Assembly (NCBI GenBank): GCA_024305405.1
Contig: JAKNDB010000098.1
Location: 1,329,501-1,393,500, forward strand
Source of the DNA: Dirofilaria immitis
Lineage: Eukaryota; Nematoda; Chromadorea; Rhabditida; Onchocercidae
Length of the DNA stretch: 64,000 nt
Reading direction: 5' to 3'
The translations under genes were made by a program, and so were the position numbers. Of the stretch, positions 36,401 to 48,460 are shown piece by piece (the first letter of the stretch is position 1; every line of letters starts with the position of its first letter). Below the pieces are notes generated by a model. The model was not told the origin of the DNA and did no database searches. It saw only the letters and a program-made list of their open reading frames with translations.

Positions 36401-39400
36401 ATGATTTTTTAAAATTGATTGTTTTTAAAATTCGTCATTTCTCTTTCTATAATTATGTGATGAATTATCGAAAATAATTTTACGATTCTAATAATTCAGG
36501 ATGATATTTTAATTAATTATTAATTTTGTTTAATTAAAATTAAATATAATTTGAGTAGAAGAATTTACCTCTTTTAATATCTTTCTTTTTTATCCGTTAG
36601 ACAATTTACCAAGCAAAATGACAAGATAGGTTGCCATTTATTTTGGAATTCCTAAATTTGGATTTTATTCGAGGAAAAAAAAGCTAAATTACGACTAATT
36701 AATTGGTTAAACCTTTATGAACATATTTTTACGAAAAAAAGAAAATATTGCTGCAGTGTAATTTTTTTTTGCTTTGGAAAAATTTTTGAAACTTGTTTTT
36801 TCTTTTTTTTTTATTAAGTATTACTAAATTTTGTCGCTAACATTGAGCAATACTACGCCTTAATTAAAAAAAAAGTAGCAGCAATTTTAAAGATAGCATA
36901 TTTTGGGGTGTGAAAATGTTTTTGCAATATTGAAGAATTTATTTTATTATTAATTTAAAAGTTTTGTTTTTACAAAGATATGTTCTTGAATCGAAGTTCA
37001 GATTAATAGCAGGTTTTCAAGTTTACAATAAAATAAATAGAAGGAAAGAAAACTTTGCATTTCCCTTTTCACCGTCATCTTTGCCGTCTCCTTCATCTTG
37101 TTTAAAAATTTTTGATGAATAAAACATCATCAGGAATAGTACATTTAAACTTAAATAATATAAAGATATATAAATTCTGAATATTTTTCATGCTAAAAAA
37201 TTTTGCATAAATGATTCATTGCTTATGAAAGGGAATTGAATAATTTTATACTTTGAAATTTATTGGTGAACGTCCACAATGATAGAATTTTTCAAATTTT
37301 TTAAGTTAAAAAATGATTTAAAATGGGTGAGAAAAATAATTTAGTCATTTATCAGTTCTGATATCACAAACATTTTATTAAATAAATATATGAGTTTACG
37401 TACCCTTACAAAATTTCAGAGATAAAAATGCATTATTATTTATTATCGTATATTATATGTGAAATTTTTTTATAAGATGATTAGTTATTAAATTTATATT
37501 GTCCAAACTTGGCTTATTGCAACATATTACAAAAATCTCATGTTAACTTATTTTAAATTCCTAGGAAAATTTATTGAAGATTTAAATAAATATTGAATCT
37601 GAAAAAATAAGCTCAATAATTTCGAAGATAAGGAAGGATTTTAAGTAGGTATTTTGATTATGGGATCTTAAAATAAATTAAAATTTTTTCCAAATTATAT
37701 TCATCCCTTCCTATTGTAATGCATAGTCAAAAAAATAAAATAAAATGAAATCAAATAGTTAATTTTTTAAATATGAATTTATGTTTATTTAATTTTTGTA
37801 ATTTCCCTCTTTCTTCAATATATGCTCAAATTTAAAAGGAAAAAAAAAGACCTGAAATTAAATGATTAATTTTCTACGATATGAATTACTTTTAATTCAA
37901 TTTTTCCTAATTTCAATAAGTCAGCAAAAATTCTCTTTACCAAAAATGATGATAATGACGGTGACATTAAAAATATTAAACATCAATGATAAATTGAGTT
38001 TGAAAACTTTTTTGTTTATTGTTATAAAATACGGAAGAAAACGAGGGAGGAACGCGACAAATAATTACTCATATATTTGCTTTTTTTTTTTTGTTAAAAA
38101 CTTTTCATTATTTTCTCTTTCTTCTTCATTTTTACGATCACTTAATCAACTAATTTACGATATGTTTTGTTACATTTATATAAATTGGTAAATTATTTTT
38201 TCATCTTACCCCAAACAAAAATTTCATTTTTTAAAATGAAAGAAAAAAGAAACTAAAAATTTTTATTTGTTGTTTTATGCGAAAAAAAAGGAAAATAATT
38301 TTTGTGAAATTCGAAACGAATAAAAACTTTTCATAAAAATTTCTGATTATTTTACCAATCGTTTGAAAGATTATAGTTTGATAAATGTAACAAAAAAAAA
38401 AGTCGATCATTTATATCATCATAATTATTATTCCACTTACGTATAAAAGATTAAGCATTGATAATGTACAATTTAATCTGATTTTCGAATGATTTTGATT
38501 TAGAACAATTTATCAAATGTATTAATCATCATATAAATTTATCAATGAGATCTATTGCCTTTTATTGCACACCTGAAATTTGATGGAATTACTTTTTAAA
38601 GATTATTTACTAAGTAATTATTTTAACGAATTAATTATAAACTTTTAAATACAAAATTATTTAGATCGTTCAGGTATTTCTGATATTCTCTAGAGCTATT
38701 TTTTTTTTTTTCAAAAAATTTTTGATAAAATCTGTAATGTGTAAGAATGGGAAATCTGAAAAACTTATTTTGTTTTCACGATTTCTTAAAATTAATGAAT
38801 TTGAAAAAAAAAAAGAGTAAAAGATGCAAAGATTGTTCGACATTATTTATTTTCTTGCATTTTGTAATTTTCTAAATTATAGATGGTATTGTGCTTCATA
38901 TATATCTATTTCATAGGTAGAATTCGAAAGATTATTCCATTCTGATTCTAATATTTTAATTCAGTGTATATTGCTTTCATTGGATAATTTCGATTCTCTT
39001 TTCTTATCATAAATTAATTTTCTTAATGCAATTTTAAATTATGACTTTTAAATTATCTTATCTTACGAGAAATAGAAGCAGCCAAACATTAAGACTTAAT
39101 TATTAGATTAATTGCTCATTAAGATGAGACAAACAAGGCAGACAGGTAACTATTTTGTGCCTATTATTTTCCATTCTTTCAATTTAAAATAAATTAAAAT
39201 TGTTGAGAGAGACAAATTTAATTTTTCTTCTTTTTTTGAAATAGTAATTAATCATTTAAAATGTTTTATAGGATAGTTTTTTTTGATAAGGCTGCATCGT
39301 TTTAATTTTTATTTTTAATTGATAGAAAGTTTAAATATGAATGATATCAATCGTATACTTAGAAAAATAATAAAATTTTAATTTTATAAATATAATAATA

Positions 39401-40575
39401 ATTTAATTTTATAAATATAATAATAATGTATAAGCGAATGATTATAATGTGAATCAGATGAATAGCATTTATTAAGTGATTAGAAATATGGTGGGTTTAG
39501 TATCAGAAATGAAAGTTACCTTTTAATGATTTACCTATATAATTACGCAATGACAATTATTCATAAATTATTGCTTAAAAATTATCTAAAATTGCAATTT
39601 GCTTGTAAAAAGTTTGAAATTTATGAGACATAATAATAATGATTGGCTCTTTTTTTTTTTGAAACAAATTCTACAAGACACTTTTTAATTCGAAGTATGT
39701 CTAAAACATTATAAATACTCCAAAGAAGAGAAAGAAAAAGTTTCGTAAATTTTTCAATACTCCATTCTTTCTTGTTTTAAATTTTATCCAACTTTTCTAC
39801 GAGTAAATTCCCATTCCTTATTCTTTGCATGACCTTCATAGACTTATTTGCTTGACTTCATAAATTATACATTCATTGCATCATTTTTCATTCCTTAAAT
39901 TAAAAGAAAAAAATTGAAACTTCAAATAATAAATACCTTTTTTAATTTTTAAACTAAGAAATAAGGTAAAAATGAATGAAATGATAATACTATTTGATTC
40001 AACCTATTTTTCGTCGGATAAATTACAAAGCAAAATTGGAAGTAATGTGAGATTTCAGTAAATGATTAAAATTTGATTTGATTTAATTTGATCTGTTCTT
40101 TATTATTTGATATAAATTTTTTCCGTTTGCTTTGATATCACTGTTTAATTGTTATTTTTAAAAGTTGATAAACTAAATTTGCGCTGATAAGCTCATATTA
40201 ATTTTACGAATTACGATTCTGCTGTTTTCGGAACAAAGAGCGAGAGGAAGAGGAAAAAACTATCATTTTCAAATGATTCCCGAAAATAAATTCTATATAT
40301 TGTTATTACAAATAATTTAGAGAAAATAAAAATTTTTTCTCTAAAAAAATAAAATCATTTAAAATCATCATAAAATATTTATTATTTTGTCTTCTTTTTC
40401 CACTCTGCCTTACAAATTTTGTAATTTTCTCATTATTTTTACTTTCCAAATATTTCAGTTATTTTACTGTTTCTACTATTCTTTGGCGATACAAATTTGT
40501 CAATTTTTCGCTTCCTTATTTTTCAACATTTACGATCTATCTCGTGTATATTTATAATTTCAAAAAATAATGCAA

Positions 40576-40585
40576 TTTAATTTAG
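40576..40585 (+). promoter_or_regulatory. Candidate trans-splice acceptor upstream of the secreted ShKT protein
   Basis: An acceptor-like TTTAATTTAG ends 12 bases before the proposed ATG at 40598, with no donor nearby upstream. In nematodes this position commonly receives a spliced leader; it is inferred from position only. Confidence 0.4.
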
Positions 40586-40597
40586 GGGTGATCAATA

Positions 40598-43500
40598 ATG
40601 AAAAAACGAATTTCCACTATGATCGCCGTAATATTTCTAGTATTTGCCGTTGTATCTGCTCAACAAAGAAATGAGCACTGTTAGTTATTTAAATTTAAAA
40701 TTAAATTTAGAACCTCATTATTTAGTAACGAAAAATAAAATAAATAGATTATATTAGATGCATATTCTGTCACGGTGATGAATGAGAGCTATATTTGATA
40801 TTTAATTGCAATTTCTAGATAATGCTGGAAATTGCAATATCATAAAGAAGCCATAAGTTATCTTTTTTTTTTTAATTCTTAAGATAGTATCTCTAAAAAT
40901 TCAATCGGTATTTTAAAATTTTTCAAAGTATTTTATAATTTTCAAATTTCATGAAATTGATTTTCTGTTTTTAATATTTAATCCGAAATATCAATTCCTA
41001 AATCACTTTGAAAATTTTAATTTGTAAAATTTTCAAAAAACAATGAAGTATTAATATATAAACAAATATTTATTCTCGTTCCTTAAAAATCAAAATTAAG
41101 AATAAATTCAAATTAAAAAAAATTTTCGCTCCTCAATTAATCAATCAAAACTATCATTTTTTCGGAAGAATACAATCATTTGCAAAACTGCATTATCTTC
41201 AGATTCATCACGGATAGGTGATTCATTGATAGCATCTGATGGAAAGTCATCTAGGACACATAGACAAGCGATCATGTATCCAAGGGTACGCGTTTATTGA
41301 TTTTTCTCCTCTTTTTTTCAAAAAAGTAATTTTCTTAGTTTCAAGACCTACACAGAATTTTTTTCAATTATCATTGGAATTTGTATAATCGTAGCCGAAG
41401 TTAAATTCTAATTCTAATAAGTATAAATTTTTCACAAATTTAAAACTTTATAAAGCTGTTTTATTGGTTTAAACTACTATACGAACTTCGGTAAAAATGA
41501 ATTATTTAAGGGTTATAATTCGATAATATTATATTTAGCGATTGAAGATGATGATAACGTTTTTCAGGGTAAACTTTACGGACTTCGTACTCATAGATTT
41601 AGTACAGCTCATTTTGTAAACGGATCAAATATGAATGGTGCTTATGTTAAAGTATATGGTGAAGCAAACCCAAGCAGAACAGATGAACATTTATTAGATA
41701 TTGAAACACAAACACGACTTTTACCTGTTCGAAGTCATATAGCATCATCAGAATCGTCTGGTGGAAATGGTCACGAATTATCGATTAGTGGTTATGGACC
41801 ACCGGGAGGGAGCCAGAAGTACCAGAAGCAGCAGGTAAAGATGAACAAGCTGAAGCCGCCACGGAAATGCAAGAACCATTACGTCCGAATGTTGAAAATC
41901 CTTATGACAGTATTCCTGCAGCAACGGAAGCAGAGCAACAAGCGATCACAGCGGAAATTTCGTCGACTAGTAGCACAAAAGAAGAGATAGGAGTTCCAGC
42001 TGTTACCGATGCTGAACAAGCTATTATATCAAGCGAAGCAACTATAAGTGCTACAGAATCTAGAGAAGGACTTCGAGAAACAGAACAAGATAAAACTGAA
42101 TCAACTTTAAGTGCTACTGAAGTGGGCAGTGAGGCATCCACAGAAGGTTCGATAGCAATTGAAACAGTTGCTGAGTCAAGTGAAGTTCCTGTAATATCGT
42201 CAACAAGTGGCGTTAGCACTGAACAGTTTGAAAGTGCGAGTATCGGTACTGAAACTGTTGGAATATCAACAACTGAAAGTGTAAAGATAGAAGATAAAGG
42301 TAGGATTGAAGGATACGGTGCAGGAGATGAAAGTGTGAGAACTGAAGGAATATCAGCGACAGAAGTACAAGAAACTCCAAGTGAGAGTATTGAATCTACA
42401 CCATCCGAATCAGCTGCAGAGTCATCTATCAGTGATGGTATTACGCAAACAGAATCAACCAAAATGGAAATCGATGCAGAAGATTTGGGATACGGTGCGC
42501 CTCCTCAAACTCTCGAAAAGCAACCGAGTATTGAGAAAACTCCTAGTAGCATTTCACAAACTTTGCCGGAATTAGAAGCAACTATAACATCTGGTGCTGA
42601 AGAAACAACTTATAGTGCCACAACTTTACCAACAAGATATACTGAAACCGAGACAACTTCGTTTGAAACAGAAATAAGTACCGATCAGTCTATATTGGCA
42701 ACAGCGGAAGTTGCTACTGAACTACTTACTTCACCGGAAACAAGTAGTCCCAGCACGCATATTGTAACTGAAGAAGCTGAGGTAATAACTCCTCCAGTCA
42801 TTGAACCAGCGGGAGGTGTTCCAGGTTATGAGACTTTAAGTGAGCCGGAAATCAGTAAAGAAGGCTTACCAGGAGAATCGTCATCTCAGTTAGAGAAGCC
42901 AGCTGAAGAAGCAACAACACTATCTGAAGCGGCTGAGGAAACTGAAATAACAAGTAAAAAGCACCGGAAGATATGATAACAGAACCAGAAGATCTAAAGG
43001 ATTCCGCAGGATTAGTGACATCCAGCGTAGAAGTAAGCGAAACAACCGGATTTCCGAAAGACGCATCTCTTCCACACGCTGAACAACCATCAGGATATAG
43101 TGAAATAGCACCGGAATATACTACAGGTCATGCGGAAACTACAGAACTGCAAAAAATAAGCGAGGGAACTGAAGTGCCTGCTGAAACAAGTCCTGCTGAG
43201 GAGAAAGCTGTATCGGATGAGACACCAGCAATATCAACTGAGGTATTCGTAGTTTCTGGATCTGTTGAAAATGGAGCAACTGAATTGCCGTCAGAACCTA
43301 AGGAAGATAAAGCAGCATCAGAAATAACTGTACCAATAGAAGAAACGGAAATACCAAAATCTGGCGAAGGATTAGCAGGATATGGTGAAATATTAAGCAC
43401 ACCAGAATCCGACACCGAAGCAATTGAACCTCAAAAATTGGGTGGAGAAGCGACTACAACATTAGAATCTAGTGAAAGGCCGTCGATAGCTCCAACTGAT

Positions 43501-46500
43501 TTTTATGAAACCACACTTCAAACAGAATTTATCACAGAAGCAGGTCCTGGTGAACAACCATCAAGCATAGAAATTCTGACAGAATCAATTACTGATACAG
43601 AAGTGCCTGAAAGAACCACACAATCAAGTGAAGAGAAACGGAAACAGGAGAATTAACATCGATACTTCCCGAAATTTCGCCATCAGAATCAAGCATAATA
43701 GAAACGAAATTTGATAGTGCAACGACATTTAATGAACAAATAATTACAGGCGAGACAATTGCATCTGATGAAACCAAAGGATCTGACGAACAACCTGTAG
43801 GATACGGAGAGCCATTGGTGGTTCCTCATGAATCTACTGCTGAAGCAGAAGAAACTGAATCACCGCTACCTGAGAAAACTTCCGATGAATTAGTTGAGGA
43901 AACTACAGCTCCTCTGACATCCAGTAAAGATTTCGCAACATTTGAAGCTATTGTTACAACTGGTGAAGCTGCAGAAGAAACAGAAAGTGCATCAACTATT
44001 CAAACTGAACATGCAGACACACGAATCTCTGCCGAAGACTTTGGATATGGTGGTGGAGCAGAAGAAGCAGTCACTGAGAAAGAACAGATCGACGAGACCA
44101 GTATAACTGATAAGTCAGTACCGAAATCGGACTTGGAATCAACGACACTGGGCGAAGAAGTTTTGATATCATCCACTGCTGCAGGTGCCGAAGAAACAAC
44201 GGAAATTACAATCTTGTCCACAGAATTACGTGAAAGCACGGAGAGTATAGCAGAATCTACTGAGCAGTTTACAAATGGGGAGCTGAAACGAATGAACTAT
44301 CACCATCTGATGAAAAATTGACAGTACCACTGGAAATTGGCAAAAGTACGCCAGAAGTTAGTGAAATAGCATCAGCAACTAAAGGAACTGTAAGTTTATC
44401 AAGTTTGGAAAGCGAGAGTGCAGCGTCAATAATAGTTACTAGTCATGCAATTTCTGAAGGAACGGAGTATACAGAAGTGCCAGTTAGTGAAACAGCATCA
44501 GTTCAAATAGAATCGAGCAAAATTCCGACAGATACGCATGATTTTGGTTATGGTGAAAAAATTGAAGAGGTAACAGAAGAAAAATTAACTGCAGAAACAG
44601 CGATAACGGAACCTATGATAACAACACATGAGCAAATTATTGTTGAAACAACAGCTGAATCCGAGCAGCAACCACCAGTAACTGAAACTTTATCAGCGGA
44701 AAGCAGTATAACGATTTTAAGTGAAACAATTGATTCTGCAACCGAAAGCAAAACTTCATTGCAATACCCCGAGGAGACTACGTTATTGCAGACATTATCA
44801 GAATTACCAGACGTTAAAGATACTGCGACATCTCCAAGCATGGAAGGTATAGAAACTGTTGGAACTTCAGATGCTGCAGAAAGTACATTAATGCATGTGA
44901 TAACGAGTGAGGTAGAGGTACCAGTACCTTATGGTGAAGAAGCTCCACAAGTTATTGCAATGACAAAGATAATGAAGACAGGTCCTTCAGCAATAACCGC
45001 TTCAGAAACACGGACAACAGAAGGAGTAAAAGAAAAAGAAGAAGGTACTGGTTTAGAATTGGGAACTATGAGAGAATTTGAAGCCGAAACCACTAAGTCT
45101 GAAGAAACAACTGAAGTAAGAAGTGAAGTGGATACTATTTCATCAGAAGCTACTTTAATGACCTCACCCGAAGAATCAGTAACAGCCACTGCAGAAATTG
45201 CTGAAACAGAATCTTATGCAAAAAGCAGTGAGGACATTTCAGCCAAAATACCCATGGGTCCTGCAGATTTCGGATATGGAGGTGAAATCGAACATATTTC
45301 ATCCATGTTGCCGGAAATAGAATCAGTTACAACAACGATTTCAGAGTTGCCATTGAGTAGTGAACAGCAGGACAATCATATAGAAACTTCCGTTACTCCA
45401 GAATCAACAGTTAACACAGAATATTCAAGCAGTGAAATGTTAAGTGAGTCAGCATCTAAAAGCAGCGAAAAATATGCCACCGCAACGTTACCTTCAGTAC
45501 CATCAGAAGCATTAACAGAATCGGCAACCCAAACAATGTTGGCAACACATGACGAAAGTATTACAAGTGAAGATATCCATGACCAAAAGACATTTCAAGT
45601 AAAATTCCAACTGGTCCAGCAGATTTCGGATACGGCGATAGTGTGCAGGAACAAAGCAACGTAGCATCTCATCCAAGAGCTTATTCAGACGGTGATTTTT
45701 AACTTTTCATGAATACTAATTCGAAACAATAATTTTATTATTTTCATTTATTATTTGTGAAAAAAAGAATATCGAGACCAACTTCTAAGCTTATTGCAAA
45801 TCAAAAGAAAAATAAAAATGTAAATTTATAGTCAGCCATAATATATGTGTCATTATTGTTCAAAAAATTTTTGCAATCCTTATCGAACAGATTCTGAAAA
45901 TCAGTTTTTATTAACTTATTCTGTAATTAATATACTTCGCAATTATTAAACTCGTGATAATTAAAAACTCGAACTACGCACAAACAAATAATAATATATT
46001 CTGCTTTAAATTATTCAATATAAATTAAATCTAATATTGAAACATATTTAAAAAATCAACTTTTTGAAATATTTTGTTAAATTAATAATTAATCTCTTTC
46101 GTTAAAGAATTAATTAAAGAGAAGTAGAACTTCCGAATCATCTCTTTCGCAATGCCATTCATTACACTTTCTCAAACACAATCAACATTCCTATTATATC
46201 ATTTTTAAATCTATCATCTGCATTAATTTCTTCCCTCCATTCATTCATTTCTTTCCTATACGATATTCAAATATCGCTATTTTCGATATAATTCTTTAAG
46301 CGAATAATATTTGTTATGCATCAGGAAAAATTGTTCAATAAATCTTAAATTATGTCAATTCATTTCCAGCAATCATAGCATCGAATAAAAGCATTATCTT
46401 CGGGAATCAAGAACGAACAAGTACGTTTTTTTAATTATAGAAAGAGATAAAAAACATTTCAGTTTTCACTTTAAAAAGAAGAGGAAATTTGATCCGATTT

Positions 46501-48336
46501 ATTACAATCGCATTTTCTTCATCCGCATTTCTACAAAAAATTAGCTTGAAATATAAGCTGGCATTATTTTTAATATTTTTATCGTATCAGTTGATCGGAC
46601 TAGACCGTAATTTTTTTTTTTAATTAATTTAATTAAAAAATTTTCTGATGTTTCAGGACAAAAGCATTTTGATGGCCCGGTTTTATCGAATACAGGTTTT
46701 TTTTGAACTGTAATTTTGTCAAATTTTCACTACAAAAATTTGGTTTAAGTAGGTGAAGGGCCCAAATTCATTTAATTTTGACAATTTAACTGATTTCAAC
46801 AGTAAATTATACTGATGAAACTGGTTATCAGAAAACCGCCAGCATTATCAAGGCACAAAAATCTCAATTTTTTTCTAATTTTAATTTAGTAAAATTCTGA
46901 CTTGTTCTATCTTTAAATAATTTAATTCTTGGATTTAAATAATACATTTAAATAGGATTATCTAGATTTTAATATTAAAAACCATAGTTTAACTTACATT
47001 GAATTTTAGCGTCAGCAAAGAAACAATTAGAAAAAATCGACAATTCATCGAGACGGAAATGTAAATTTTTCAAATTTTATTTTTATAGTAATAAGGAAAA
47101 TTAAAAAGTTCAAGAAATATTCATTGTATAACTATCGTGATATGCGGGAAATACGTTTAAAAAGTATTAAAACAATTTAAGAAATGCCAATAATTCATTT
47201 ATCGAAGGAAAAAATTCTTCAAGTTTTCTCAGAATATAGAACATTTTCGACGCCATAAAGTATCTACTAATGATGAATGATCAATTGTAAAATCAATGTT
47301 GTACATTTACGTATTTAGTTCCATATCTATCAATTTTAGCTAATTATATGACTACGAATCTGAGCGAAATTAAAAATGCCATTAAGGATAATTAATAATG
47401 TTAATAAGAGTTAATTAAGAATACGGTATTAATAAATAATTTAGTTAAAATAATTTACAGCAAAAAATTTATTAGTATTTTCATATAAATTCTATAATTT
47501 TTACTATAAAATTTTTAAAAGAAAACGACATTTCTTCTACTGTTTGATCACTGCAGAATATTTCACAAATTTTCTCAGATATTTCAAAAAATCATATTAC
47601 AAATTTGTTTTTCTCTTCTTTTCACAATTGCTAATCGGAAACCATAAAATTTATTTACAATATCGACATGAGACATTTCTGTCTTTTCTTAAAATTCAAA
47701 GTTACATTACTTTACTAAATATTACATTTAGTGAATGTTTATTTGTAAAACACAGCAATTTACAATCTTGTAATATTCTTTAAAAATAATTAAAGTAATA
47801 TATAGAAATGAAATTAGATTCAGTTTCTGTCGATGTGTAGAGCACAGAAATTCGCTTTAGTTGGTAGAATTGCGTTTGCTTCGTCATTTAGCGCGGAATT
47901 GCATTTGCACGATTGTTTAATGCGGAATCATGTTTGCTCGATTATTTAGTATCCATCGAAGACGTTCTATTTAATTAATATGCAAATGACTTTTTCGACT
48001 ATATATCATTCACTTCTTATTTATTCAACCGATTGTTTAGCTATTCATTTAGTCGATGAATGGTGGTTGGTGAAATTTGATACTTTTTAGTTCTCTGTAA
48101 CTAACACATCTTTTAAAACTATTGAAATATATCCATAATTATTTCAAATTATGTGAATTGAAGAAATTTCAGGGAAACCGTTTACCATAGACTGTAAAAA
48201 AGAAGTAGATGAAAAAGGAGATCTTTGTCAAGAATGGGCTCGAGCAGGCCTTTGCGCTACACATCGGCCAACAATGTTTCTTTTCTGCAGGCGTACATGT
48301 CTATGTATCGGACCACCAATGGATTTGATAAGATGA
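40598..48336 (+). CDS. Large secreted Ser/Thr/Glu-rich (mucin-like) protein with C-terminal ShKT domain
   Basis: Unnamed, probably secreted or cuticle/surface protein. Exons: 40598-40679, 41203-41285, 41568-45691, 46370-46420, 46657-46695, 46803-46823, 47010-47060, 48173-48336; nearly all introns are phase 1. The start has a signal peptide (MKKRIST, a hydrophobic core, then VVSAQQ). The giant exon 3 encodes about 1,370 residues of Ser, Thr, Glu, Ala and Val, with GYG motifs (often DFGYG) recurring at about 42490, 43378, 43799, 44040, 44545, 45270 and 45630. The last exon holds a six-cysteine ShKT domain (IDCKKE, DLCQEWARAGLC, FCRRTCLC). Five 1-base losses near 41808, 42956, 43634, 44277 and 45587 break exon 3; restoring them keeps one frame and makes the coding sequence 1,540 codons. 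Ser/Thr density suggests heavy O-glycosylation. Exons 4-7 are supported only by phase and splice signals. Confidence 0.82.
47867..47953 (+). repeat. 29-bp minisatellite (3 copies) in the last intron of the ShKT gene
   Basis: Three tandem copies of a 29-base unit of the form GAATTGCATTTGCACGATT plus TTTAATGCG; starts at 47867, 47896 and 47925. It is locally G+C-richer than its surroundings. Confidence 0.8.
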
Positions 48337-48454
48337 TCGAAATTTCAGAAATTGCAATCCTGATATGAAAACAGCAATCTTTAAAATTTCAATTCAAAAT
48401 TTTCCTGCCAGTTGTCCAGTTTTAAGAGTTTTTGAAACTTATATCTTATTTTCC

Positions 48455-48460
48455 AATAAA
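48455..48460 (+). promoter_or_regulatory. Candidate polyadenylation signal AATAAA for the ShKT gene
   Basis: AATAAA lies about 120 bases after the stop codon at 48334-48336. Confidence 0.45.

Larger units (their letters stand above)
31071..40597. other. Gene-poor region, right part
   Basis: A+T-rich sequence with no convincing gene. It contains further degenerate tandem repeats (31900-32015, 32560-32960, 34195-34471, 34767-34870, 36060-36400). Open frames at 33957-34244 and 37862-38191 are the longest; the second has a hydrophobic start but then only low-complexity sequence. The last few hundred bases should contain the promoter of the secreted-protein gene at 40598. Confidence 0.55.

Noticed and set aside
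37862..38191. Plus-strand frame of 109 codons with a hydrophobic start and a GRKR site, briefly considered as a secreted peptide precursor.
   Set aside because: It has only one basic site, no repeated peptide, Phe/Asn/Lys/Ile-rich sequence typical of chance frames here, and no splice or trans-splice support.
22353..40597. Searched for bacterial (Wolbachia-like) insertions and transposase or reverse transcriptase genes.
   Set aside because: No long frames, no bacterial-like gene spacing and no conserved catalytic motifs were seen on either strand.
41902..45189. Several minus-strand open frames opposite the large Ser/Thr/Glu-rich exon (for example 41902-42462, 43128-43415, 44548-44841, 44929-45189).
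   Set aside because: They are Val/Ser/Asp-rich mirror images of the repetitive sense codons, have no splice context or domain, and the sense strand carries the signal peptide, GYG motifs and ShKT domain.
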